Positions 1 through 6,338 of a DNA stretch of 9,041 nucleotides are shown in pieces. How positions within the stretch are numbered: position 1 is the stretch's first letter; every line of letters starts with the position of its first letter. The notes below the pieces were generated by a model that worked only from the letters and a program-made list of their open reading frames with translations, ran no database searches and was not told the DNA's origin. The position numbers were made by a program, and so were the translations under genes. The DNA is taken from NCBI GenBank assembly GCA_050692985.1, contig JBOGVZ010000002.1, forward strand, positions 1 to 9,041, in the 5' to 3' direction. This DNA is from JBOGVZ01 sp050692985 (GTDB lineage Bacteria > Actinomycetota > UBA4738 > CALAEC01).

Positions 1-1
1 C

Positions 2-139
2 ATCGGCTTCGTCCGCTGCTGGATCTCGTACCCCCAGGAGGAGCACGACTACAGCGACCTGTGGGAGGTCACCCTCGACGACGAGGGCCGCTGCTCCGAG
101 TTCGTCGAGTGGTGGATGGAGATCAAGGGGAAGACGTGA
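2..139 (+). CDS. SnoaL/NTF2-like protein, C-terminal part (5' end outside window)
   Basis: Only the last 45 codons are present; the gene enters from the left edge and stops with TGA at 137-139. The translated tail begins IGFVRCWISYP, continues through a DLWEVTLDDEGRCSEF stretch and closes with an EWWM motif and a short basic end. The pattern 'DLW-x-x-x-DD-x-GRC-x-x-F-x-EWW' is what I know from the last two beta strands of SnoaL-like (NTF2-fold) proteins, small cone-shaped proteins that act as isomerases, hydratases or ligand binders. No catalytic residue can be judged from this piece, so no reaction is assigned. The stop overlaps the GTG start of the next frame, which suggests the two were co-transcribed. 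Family call is from motif memory; reading frame and stop are seen directly. Confidence 0.7.
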   Translation: MGFVRCWISYPQEEHDYSDLWEVTLDDEGRCSEFVEWWMEIKGKT

Positions 140-240
140 TCACCGGGTACGAGCTCCTCAAGTACGTCCACGTCCTCATGGCCATCGTGGCGGTCGGGTT
201 CAACGCCTCGTACGCCATCTGGTTGAAGAGAGGCTCTTGA
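136..240 (+). pseudogene. DUF2269-type integral membrane protein, truncated N-terminal remnant
   Basis: This 34-codon frame starts with GTG at 136, overlapping the previous stop (GTGA). It encodes an N-terminus beginning MITGYELLKYVHVL, followed by a hydrophobic helix (MAIVAVGFNASYAIWL). This start is characteristic of DUF2269-type polytopic membrane proteins, which usually continue for more than 100 further residues with several more helices. Here the frame ends at TGA 238-240 after only 'KRGS', and nothing resembling the remaining helices follows. I infer that similarity ends near position 225, where composition also becomes less GC-rich, so the gene was probably cut by a rearrangement. It could instead be a genuine single-helix small protein, but the resemblance to a longer family argues against that. 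Function of the family is unknown. Confidence 0.6.
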
Positions 241-366
241 TTCCCACCACAGGCATAACTCCTCGACTGAAGATTCCCCTTTCATCTGCTCCCAAGTCCT
301 GGCCACCACCTCATATCGGAGCTTCCTCAGCTCCCAGTACCTCTCGGCACGATCCACCTGGGACAC
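220..366 (-). other. Unassigned minus-strand reading frame in an AT-richer patch
   Basis: Reading leftwards from a GTG at 364-366 (or an in-frame GTG at 355-357), the frame gives a plausible N-terminus, SQVDRAERYWELRKLRYEVV, then ARTWEQMKGESSVEEL. It is rich in charged residues and Trp, as a soluble protein would be. The frame stays open past 220, but from about there it only mirrors the opposite-strand DUF2269 remnant, so I end it near the composition change. Codons here end in A or T (TAT, AAA, TCA, TTA) much more often than in the neighbouring genes, which suggests a different origin. I do not recognise the family and see no clear ribosome-binding site. It may be a fragment left by a mobile element, or not coding at all. 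Confidence 0.25.
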
Positions 367-463
367 TGAGTGGAACCATCCTCACGCTCGAGATCAAGCC
401 ATAGCCCCCCTACCCCGTCGACCCCCGGGCCGCTTCCCCTTGCTCACGCTTGGCGGCTCCGGG

Positions 464-904
464 TCACGGCCTCTCGAGGCGGATCTCGACAACGCGCGAG
501 TCGTGCCCGAGGCGACGGATCGTCTTCGTGTGCGCCTCGCTGCCAATCCGTTCCAGTACCTCCTCAGGGTCTGCCTGGTCGAGCACCTGGATAGTTGCCC
601 GGTGCTGGGCGCGCCCGATTCCGACGCGGACTGACCCGGCGCTGAGCGCGTTCCGCACCCAGTCGGCGCGATGTCCGTGCTCTGCCACAACGAGCAGCCG
701 GTTGGGCGCGTCGCGCAGGTACCCCATAGGGATGAGGCGGCGCTTCCTCGACTTCCGTCCGACGGTCTCCATGACCAGGGCGTTCTTGCTCGAATACGGC
801 GGCAGCCCGAGACCGTGCTTTAGGAGGAAGACGATCACCCTGTTGTAGGTCCGAGCGCCGAGTCGCTGGAGCTTCCGCTTACGAAGCCGCTCAGCGTCCG
901 ACAC
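464..904 (-). CDS. Nitroreductase-family deazaflavin (F420)-dependent oxidoreductase, Ddn/DUF385-like
   Basis: This encodes 146 residues, the usual size for the family, from GTG at 902-904 to TGA at 464-466. The core reads ALVMETVGRKSRKRRLIPMGYLRD (about residues 42-65), then LLVVAEHGHRADWVRNA (70-86) and a strand plus helix ending in EEVLERIG (114-121). This matches the split beta-barrel Ddn/DUF385 group: a T-x-GRKS-type loop followed by basic residues lines the F420 phosphate side, and a Trp follows the 'LLVVA' strand. Family members use reduced coenzyme F420 to reduce quinones, nitro compounds or similar; the substrate here cannot be told. The N-terminal 20 residues are strongly basic and helical, as often seen in membrane-associated members. 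No strong Shine-Dalgarno is visible before the GTG. It appears intact but stands between gene fragments, with no operon partner. Confidence 0.8.
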   Translation of the reverse strand: MSDAERLRKRKLQRLGARTYNRVIVFLLKHGLGLPPYSSKNALVMETVGRKSRKRRLIPMGYLRDAPNRLLVVAEHGHRADWVRNALSAGSVRVGIGRAQHRATIQVLDQADPEEVLERIGSEAHTKTIRRLGHDSRVVEIRLERP

Positions 905-1020
905 GCGAGCAGCCTACGCCAGGTGTGGGCTCGTGCAAAGGCGCTTCGACTTCCGAAGTGGCTGCGCCAACAGATCGCGGTGGTCATGAAGGATCGTGCG
1001 CGAACCGTAGCTGCATGGTC

Positions 1021-1043
1021 TCTGGACCCTGCATTTCTCCAGA
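1021..1043. repeat. Small inverted repeat downstream of the sigma-factor remnant
   Basis: TCTGGA at 1021-1026 is complementary to TCCAGA at 1038-1043, with 11 bases between them. It lies just beyond the stop of the minus-strand sigma remnant, where a terminator could be expected. The stem is only 6 bp and no U-run follows on the minus strand, so I consider it a weak hairpin without clear function. The rest of 905-1054 shows nothing else I can support. Confidence 0.25.
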
Positions 1044-1054
1044 TGACTGACAGT

Positions 1055-1228
1055 TCATGCTTCCGCGAGCTCGGCGAGGCGGCGTTCGAGATACGCCCGT
1101 TCGGTGGCGTTCGTGACCAGCTCCAGGGCCCGGCGGTAGGCGTCCGCGGCCTCGGCCCGACGATCGAGACGGCGAAGCAGGTCCGCGCGTGCCGCGTGGA
1201 ACAGGTGGTAGCCGTCCAGCTGGCCCTG
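1055..1228 (-). pseudogene. ECF42-type (DUF6596) RNA polymerase sigma factor, C-terminal remnant
   Basis: Reading leftwards from about 1228 to TGA at 1055-1057, one frame gives GQLDGYHLFHAARADLLRRL, then DRRAEAADAYRRALEL and VTNATERAYLERRLAELAEA. This is the C-terminal TPR-like end typical of ECF42/DUF6596 sigma factors, where 'LDGYH-LFHAARADLLRRLGR-AEAA-AYRRAL' is highly conserved. The DNA-binding sigma-2 and sigma-4 regions and most of the TPR domain, about 350 residues, are missing. There is no start codon at the homology boundary, so the piece does not stand out as an open reading frame. The break coincides within a base or two with the left end I infer for the insertion sequence, so the upstream part was lost at that junction. 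Codon use is normal for the window, implying recent loss. Confidence 0.75.
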
Positions 1229-1252
1229 ACTAGCACATCTGGTAGGGTCGCG
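1227..1252 (+). repeat. Candidate left terminal inverted repeat of the IS
   Basis: Begins TGACTAGCACATCT. Compared with the right end read inwards (TGAGGGGTACAGAT), 8 of the first 14 and 12 of 26 positions agree, including TGA at the tip, G-x-ACA, and an internal GTC. The match is poor, so the exact end is uncertain by a few bases. Confidence 0.35.
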
Positions 1253-1284
1253 CGCCGCATACCTTGGTCCGTTTCCCCATCCTC

Positions 1285-1291
1285 AAGGAGG
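1285..1291 (+). promoter_or_regulatory. Strong Shine-Dalgarno of the transposase gene
   Basis: AAGGAGG lies 7 bases before the ATG at 1299. It fixes the start of the transposase and shows that this frame, not the overlapping one from 923, is translated. Confidence 0.8.
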
Positions 1292-1298
1292 CCCACCC

Positions 1299-2357
1299 AT
1301 GCTCTTCTCGCTCGTCTACGCAATTGTGCGCGCGCTGCTTCGTCTTCTCCCGGCCCGGGGCATCGAACGCTCGCTCGAGATCGAGTTGCTAGTCCTCCGA
1401 CACGAGCTGAAGATCCTGCGGCGGCGGGTCGCGCGTCCGAAACTCCGCAGGAGAGACAGGCTGTTCCTGGCCGCGGCGAGCCGGATCCTGCCAAGGGAAC
1501 GGTGGAGGGCCTTCGTCGTGACCCCTCGGACCCTGCTCCGGTGGCACCGGGAGCTCATCCGGCGCAAGTGGACGTATCGACCCGGTAGGCGGGGCTGGCC
1601 GCCGCTCGATGCCGAGACGGTCGAGCTCATCATTCGGCTTGCCAGGGAGAACCCAAGGTGGGGCTACATGAGGATCCGGGGGGAGCTGCCGAAGCTCAGC
1701 ATCCGCGTCTCCGCCACTTCGATCAGGACGGTCCTTCGCCGTGAAGGCCTCGGCCCGGCTCCTCGCCGGAGTGGTCCCTCGTGGAGGGAGTTCCTTCGGG
1801 CCCAAGCCCGGGGCATCCTGGCCCTCGACTTCTTCACGGTGGAGAGGGCCTGGCTCCGGACCCTGTACGCGCTGTTCGCGATCGAGCTCGGGTCCCGCCG
1901 GGTGCACGTCCTCGGGGTCACCACGAACCCCGATTCGGCGTGGGGGACCCAGCAAGCCCGGAACCTCGCGGTAGGGGAGCGGCTCCGAGAAATCCGGTTC
2001 GTGATCCGAGACCGCGACTCGAAGTTCTCCGGTCCGTTCGACGAGGTTTTCCGGACCGAGGGCGTCCGAGTCGTCAAGACGCCCATCCGAGCCCCGAAGG
2101 CGAATGCGTTCGCCGAGCGGTGGGTGGGGTCGGCGCGCCGGGAATGCCTCGACCACATACTGATCCTCGGCCGACGTCACCTTGACCGAGTCCTTCGGGA
2201 GTTCGCTGACCATTACAACGCCGAGCGGCCTCACCGGGGACTGCGGCTCGCGCGCCCCTCACCTGCGACATCGTCCATCTCGCTCGCGACCGGCGCGGTC
2301 CGCAGACGTGACCGGCTGGGCGGGGTGATTCACGAGTACCACCGAGAAGCGGCATGA
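1299..2357 (+). CDS. IS transposase, integrase-core (rve) DDE family
   Basis: This 352-residue protein cuts and joins the ends of the element. Residues 1-95 form the N-terminal helical and helix-turn-helix part, with the typical LEIELLVLRHELKILRR stretch (about 26-42) and TLLRWHRELIRRKW (78-91). ENPRWGYMRIRGEL (117-130) is the conserved helix before the catalytic core. The core carries the DDE triad: D177 in ILALDFFT, D238 in FVIRDRDSKF, and E273 in ANAFAERW, with 35 residues' spacing between the last two as in retroviral-type integrases. HYNAERPHRGL (305-315) is the usual C-terminal signature. The whole gene is one frame, unlike IS3 members that need a -1 frameshift. It starts at ATG 1299 behind a strong AAGGAGG. 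It is apparently intact and flanked by truncated genes on both sides. Confidence 0.93.
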   Translation: MLFSLVYAIVRALLRLLPARGIERSLEIELLVLRHELKILRRRVARPKLRRRDRLFLAAASRILPRERWRAFVVTPRTLLRWHRELIRRKWTYRPGRRGWPPLDAETVELIIRLARENPRWGYMRIRGELPKLSIRVSATSIRTVLRREGLGPAPRRSGPSWREFLRAQARGILALDFFTVERAWLRTLYALFAIELGSRRVHVLGVTTNPDSAWGTQQARNLAVGERLREIRFVIRDRDSKFSGPFDEVFRTEGVRVVKTPIRAPKANAFAERWVGSARRECLDHILILGRRHLDRVLREFADHYNAERPHRGLRLARPSPATSSISLATGAVRRRDRLGGVIHEYHREAA

Positions 2358-2378
2358 CGGAGGTATCTGTACCCCTCA
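2353..2378 (-). repeat. Candidate right terminal inverted repeat of the IS
   Basis: Read inwards on the minus strand it begins TGAGGGGTACAGAT and overlaps the transposase stop codon (2355-2357). It pairs imperfectly with the left end and sits exactly where the peptidase similarity is lost. Confidence 0.35.
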
Positions 2379-2724
2379 GGCCGCGGGCAAACGCGATGGC
2401 GTTCCTCGCAGCGACCCGCGTCTCCCGTACGGGGTGCAGCCATCGGCGCTCCGACACGCCATCAACCGCCTCGACCACCTGGCCATCGAAAGCGGCATAC
2501 ATCGGTTGGCCCCATCCGTAACAGTCGCGGGTCCTTCCTCCGATGAGCAACCAGCGAAGGGTTCCCCCGGGGTGCACATGGACGCCGGGCCTCCCGTCCG
2601 TCCGGATCAGATCGTAGGCGTACCGCTGCCCGAACGCGTCGGTCCCGTGGCTCGGGATCCGATCCGCTGGTGTCCGTTCGACCGTCCACTCGCCGCGCAG
2701 GGGGAGCTCGACGACGGTTGTCAT
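2377..2724 (-). pseudogene. M23 (LytM-like) metallopeptidase, N-terminal half, cut by the IS
   Basis: The frame starts with ATG at 2722-2724, one base after the permease stop (TGA-G-ATG), so it was the last gene of the export operon. It begins ELPLRGEWTVERTPADRIPS, then HGTDAFGQRYAYDLIR (26-41), DCYGWGQPMYAAFDGQVVEA (67-86) and LHPVRETRVAARNAIAFA (96-113). This matches a family of M23 peptidase-domain proteins, peptidoglycan endopeptidases or inactive wall regulators, where H-x-x-D around 'SHGTD' and 'P-x-x-AP-x-DG-x-VV' open the domain. The second half, including the HxH zinc motif, is absent. Similarity ends at about residue 115, exactly at the insertion-sequence end, and the frame then runs on into IS DNA. 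No signal peptide is visible at this start. The product cannot be an active zinc peptidase. Confidence 0.75.
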
Positions 2725-2725
2725 C

Positions 2726-3943
2726 TCACGCGGTTCGAAGCGCCTCGGTCGGCGAGAGCCGCGCCGCGCGCGAGGCTGGATAAAGCCCCGCGACGGCGCC
2801 GATCACGAACGCGGACAGCACGCCGCCCAGGATCGCCTCCGGAGGGAGGTCCACGACCCATCCGCGCGTCCCCGCGTACACCACCGTCACCGCGGCGCCG
2901 AGGAGGACGCCCGCCACGCCTCCAAGGCCGGCGAGGAGGATCGACTCCGTGAGGAACTGGATGGCGATGTGCCTGCGGGTGGCGCCGAGCGCCCTGCGCA
3001 GCCCGATCTCCGATCGCCGCTCCAGCACGGAGATCACCATGATGTTGGCGATCCCGACCCCGCCCACGAACAGGGCCACCAGCCCCAGGCCGAGGAGCAG
3101 CGCGGTGAAGCTGCTGCGTGCCGCGGCGCGGGCCTCGAGGGCATCCGAGGGACGGGCCACTTCGACCTCCTCGGGACGCTCGGGGTTCACGGTGGCGGCG
3201 AGCACGCCCATCACGGCGTCGATGTCCTCGGGGTCGGCCCGCACGTAGATGGCCGAGGCGGCACGGTCCGCGTCGAACAGCTGCTCGGCGATCGGACGGC
3301 CGATGAACGCTGCCCGGTCCCCCTGAGGCGCGAGCGCGAGAGGCTCGAGGATGCCCACGACGAGGAAGGGATGGCCTCCGATCATCACCGTGATACGGGC
3401 GTCGACCCGGTCGATCCCCAACTGCTCGGCCGCCTTCGCCCCGAGGACGGTGACCGGGAAGCGTGCGGAGGCCTCGTCGAGGAAGCGTCCCTCGGACAGG
3501 CTTCCCTGGAGGGTGCGAAGGAGCGATGTATCCACGGCAGTCGTCCCGATTCCGCCGGTGTCCGACTCGGGGATGAGCTCGTTCCGGTAGACGGGCTCGT
3601 CGAGCCATCTCAGGGCGGAGACCTCCTGGACGGGGCCGATGCGGCCGACCATCTCCTCCGCCTCCTCGGGCAGGGCCGAGTCCTCGCCCAGGAAGCTCTG
3701 CCCCGCCGAGACCTCGAGGAGGTTCGTCCCCAGCCGATCCAACCTGGCCAGCAGGTCCGCGCGGCTCGAGCTGGACAAACCGAGTACCGCCACCAGCGAG
3801 GCAACGCCGATTGGCCACGCCCAGCGCCGACAGGACCGCTCGCAGCCTCCGGGTCCGCATCGCGGAGACCGCGATGGCCAGCAGGTCGAGGGGCCCGAGC
3901 CTCTCCGGCCGCAGGTCGCCGGCGTCGATGGCCGCGGCCGTCT

Positions 3944-3950
<7 letters not shown>
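2726..3950 (-). pseudogene. MacB/FtsX-type ABC transporter permease, frameshifted near the N-terminus
   Basis: The first part starts at GTG 3950 (or 3947), overlapping the ATPase stop, and reads MVKTAAAIDAGDLRPERLGP, then LLAIAVSAMRTRRLRAVLSALGVA. The family expects 'LGVAIGVASLVAVLG' here, but the IGVASLVAVLG portion is in another frame. One extra base, an A on the minus strand in the T pair at 3811-3812 (GCCAATCGG where GCCATCGG is expected), explains it. After the shift the frame runs cleanly to TGA 2726. It has an extracytoplasmic MacB-like region, then three membrane helices, with VLERRSEIGLRRALGATRRH as the cytoplasmic hallmark and GLYPASRAARLSPTEALR at the end. Restored length is about 407 residues, normal for MacB permeases lacking a fused ATPase. 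A restart at GTG 3793 would lose most of helix 1. Real mutation and sequencing error cannot be separated here. Confidence 0.85.
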
Positions 3951-4614
<664 letters not shown>

Positions 4615-4618
<4 letters not shown>

Positions 4619-5676
4619 CGAGCCACGACCACTGCTGTGCCGTCTTCCAGGCCCTGGCCCGAGATCTCCACCCAGCCATCCGCGTACAGGCCGGTCTCGA
4701 CTCCGACGAGCCTGGTGGTGCTCCCCTCCGCGACCTCCACCGCGTACCCACCTTCGGCCAGGGCCAGGAGGGCCTCCACCGGCACCGCGAGGACATCCCG
4801 CGCCACGTCCACGGCCAGCCCGACTTCCACCGGGGCCTGGTCGAGCCCGCCGGGCCCTCGCTCGCGCAGGGAGACCGTCACCTCGACCGTCGGGTCGGCG
4901 CCCTCCTCCGCTTCCGGGTCGGTCTCCGCGACGGAGCTCACGGTGTCGATCCGCCCCCGGAGGACTGTCCCGTCGGGGAGCTCGACGGTGACGGCGTCAC
5001 TCTCGCGGGCCAGCTCCTGCTGGGTGGCGTCGAGGTCAACGGTCACCACCTGCTCGGTGGACGTGGTGGTCATCACCGGGGTGCCGGGGGCGATCCCGCT
5101 GCCGACCGAGGTCTCATGGGCCCCGGCACGTCTACGGCCTTCGAGGAACACGACCTCGCCGAGGTCGACGACGCCGTCCTCCGTGGCCCCGATGTCCTCC
5201 TGCCAGTTCTCGACCGCGTCGGCGGTATCTGCATCGAAGTCGCCGTCGACGTCCATCTCCCCTCCGTCCGTGAAGCCCAGGGCGGCCAGGTTCCGCTCGA
5301 GCTGCTCGACGTCGGCTCCCTGGGTGCCGTCGCTCATCGATCGCCACGCCGGCAATCGTCCGTACAGGAGGCGGACGCTCTGGTCGTCGACCCGATAGAG
5401 GCGGCCACCCCTGGGGATCGAGGACCCCTCCGCGGGGAGCCAGGTCACGGTGCCCGACAGCGTCGACGGCAGGGTGCGAGGGTCGGCGTATCCGAGCGTG
5501 CCGTCCCACTGTTCGCGGGAGACCAGGTCCCGTCGTTCCACTTCGGCCGTTTCGGTTGACCGGCTCCGCCTCTCGCTTCCCGAGCTGTCCTCCACCCCAG
5601 CCATGGTCACGGCGGCCACGAGCCCAGTGGCCGCCGCGGCACCCAGTGCCGTCGCCGCCAGCCGCCCCCGCCTCAC
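4615..5676 (-). CDS. MacA-like efflux adaptor with inserted peptidoglycan-binding domain
   Basis: This encodes 353 residues. Residues 5-27 are a hydrophobic N-terminal anchor or signal without a lipobox Cys. A half-lipoyl-like strand pair follows (GTVTWLPAEGSSIPRGGRLY, about 75-94). Then comes a PG_binding_1-type domain (about 114-178): GTQGADVEQLERNLAALGF, D-x-DGDFDADTADAVENWQ. Membrane-fusion beta-barrel strands occupy about 205-300 (VVTVDLDATQQEL, VTVELPDGTVLRGRIDTVSS, DVLAVPVEALL), and a C-terminal membrane-proximal domain ends at residue 353. In MacA the inserted part would be a coiled-coil hairpin reaching an outer-membrane channel. Here the wall-binding module takes its place, which suits a monoderm-like envelope. 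It starts with GTG 5676 overlapping the lipoprotein stop, and ends in ATGA with the ATPase gene. It likely bridges the exporter and the cell wall; the substrate is unknown. Confidence 0.87.
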
Positions 5677-6251
5677 GGCCCGACCTCCCTTCTGATCGGC
5701 CCGTCGTCGCCGAAGACTTCCTCCAGGATGTGCCGGCAGGCTTCCTCGGCTTCTCGGAACCTGGGACCGTCCGGATCGAAGTCACCGCGGGGACCGGCCT
5801 GGGTGAGCCCGCCACCCTCGGCCCTCTCCGGGTCGGGGAAGTCGATGCCCTGGTCCCGCATGCACCCGGCGAACTGCAGAGCGGCCTCGAAGGCCTTCTC
5901 CTGCTCCTCCTGGGAAGGTTCCCCCTCCTGCCCGCGGGGAAGCAGGTGCCTGCATTCCGCATCAGCCTCCTCCAGGTCTCCGGGGGCGATCTCCCCGGGC
6001 CGAGCCTCGATGGCGATGCCTCCTTCCTCGAATGAGGTCTCCACCTCCACGCCGTGCTCGTGCATGCACTCGGCGAAATCGACGAGGGCCTGCTCGGGGT
6101 CCACGGAGGGAGACGGGTTGGCACCCGCCTTTGCGCCCTCCCCTCCGAGGGTGGCCACGCCACCCCCGTCGTCGGCGGCGGAACACGCCGCCGCGGCAAG
6201 CACCAGCACGGCAGCCACGGCCACCGCGGCGACGTGTGCCGCTCGCTTCAT
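5673..6251 (-). CDS. Secreted lipoprotein with two tandem Cys-containing repeats
   Basis: This encodes 192 residues, starting at ATG 6249-6251 behind a strong AAAGGAGGAG. Residues 1-22 are a signal peptide (MKRA, long Ala/Val helix) ending LAAAAC, so C23 is the probable lipidated residue. The mature part is acidic and contains two copies of one motif. FAECMHEHGVEV (59-70) is followed by EADAECRHLL (95-104). FAGCMRDQGIDFPDP (127-141) is followed by EAEEACRHIL (167-176). Cys62/100 and Cys130/172 fall at the same places in each repeat and may form disulfides. I recognise the 'FA-x-CM-x-x-x-GI-x-FPDP' pattern from small actinobacterial lipoproteins often encoded beside MacAB-like exporters, but no function is established to my knowledge. 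As first gene of the operon it may be a cargo, sensor or accessory subunit. The GTGA overlap couples it to the adaptor. Confidence 0.85.
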   Translation of the reverse strand: MKRAAHVAAVAVAAVLVLAAAACSAADDGGGVATLGGEGAKAGANPSPSVDPEQALVDFAECMHEHGVEVETSFEEGGIAIEARPGEIAPGDLEEADAECRHLLPRGQEGEPSQEEQEKAFEAALQFAGCMRDQGIDFPDPERAEGGGLTQAGPRGDFDPDGPRFREAEEACRHILEEVFGDDGPIRREVGP

Positions 6252-6256
6252 CTCGA

Positions 6257-6266
6257 CTCCTCCTTT
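6257..6266 (-). promoter_or_regulatory. Strong Shine-Dalgarno of the lipoprotein gene
   Basis: AAAGGAGGAG on the minus strand, 5 bases before the ATG (6251). It is the only strong ribosome-binding site in the export operon. The later genes overlap, which suggests that they rely on translational coupling. Confidence 0.8.
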
Positions 6267-6268
6267 CC

Positions 6269-6286
6269 GCCGGTCCGGCGACCGGC
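6269..6286 (-). promoter_or_regulatory. GC-rich hairpin in the leader of the export operon
   Basis: GCCGGTC and GACCGGC form a perfect 7-bp inverted repeat around a 4-base loop, ending 2 bases before the Shine-Dalgarno. On the minus-strand transcript it would be a very stable stem. No U-run follows, so it is not an ordinary terminator. It could stabilise the mRNA, partly attenuate read-through from the kinase gene, or limit ribosome access. It could also be a palindromic protein site at the DNA level. Confidence 0.5.
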
Positions 6287-6311
6287 ATCGGATGAAGAAA
6301 AGCGGATCACC

Positions 6312-6338
6312 CTGAGCGGCGGCTGAGGCCCTGCTAAG
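6312..6338 (-). promoter_or_regulatory. Candidate response-regulator operator: three CTNAG repeats at 11-bp spacing
   Basis: On the plus strand CTGAG (6312-6316), CTGAG (6323-6327) and CTAAG (6334-6338) recur exactly every 11 bases; on the minus strand this is CTTAG-CTCAG-CTCAG. One helical turn between direct repeats is the usual layout for OmpR-family regulators, which bind as head-to-tail dimers. The array overlaps the kinase stop codon and lies 60 bases upstream of the lipoprotein start. A related pair precedes the response-regulator gene. I infer that the neighbouring regulator binds here. I could not identify convincing -35 and -10 boxes downstream. Confidence 0.55.

Larger units (their letters stand above)
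1227..2378 (+). mobile_element. Insertion sequence, about 1.15 kb, with a single DDE (rve) transposase
   Basis: The boundaries are inferred by combining two signals. Similarity to the sigma factor stops at about 1228 on the left, and similarity to the M23 peptidase stops at about 2377 on the right. At these points the sequence reads TGA... inwards from both ends, with 8 of the first 14 bases matching as inverted repeats. The element holds one transposase gene, with about 70 bp before it and 21 bp after it, as in compact IS elements. The five bases outside each end are GGCCC (left) and GGCCG (right), a 4 of 5 match. Because the flanks come from different genes, this is not convincing as a target duplication. 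The transposase frame is intact, so the element could still be active. The family is within the IS3/IS481 integrase-like group; the exact assignment needs a database. Confidence 0.7.

Noticed and set aside
420..463. Possible terminator after the F420-type oxidoreductase (CCGG-x-GCCGC pairing with GCGGC-CCGG around 435-463)
   Set aside because: Stem is interrupted, loop is about 20 bases and no U-run follows.
835..1494. Minus-strand frame of 219 codons
   Set aside because: It covers the sigma remnant in a shifted frame (SWTATTCSTRH where the real frame gives LDGYHLFHAAR) and is antisense to the transposase.
923..1588. Plus-strand frame of 221 codons running into the transposase
   Set aside because: Its second half is the wrong frame of the transposase, and its middle is antisense to the sigma-factor remnant; it has no ribosome-binding site.
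1222..2383. 5-bp target duplication GGCCC/GGCCG around the IS
   Set aside because: Only 4 of 5 bases match, the sequence is common in GC-rich DNA, and the flanks belong to different genes.
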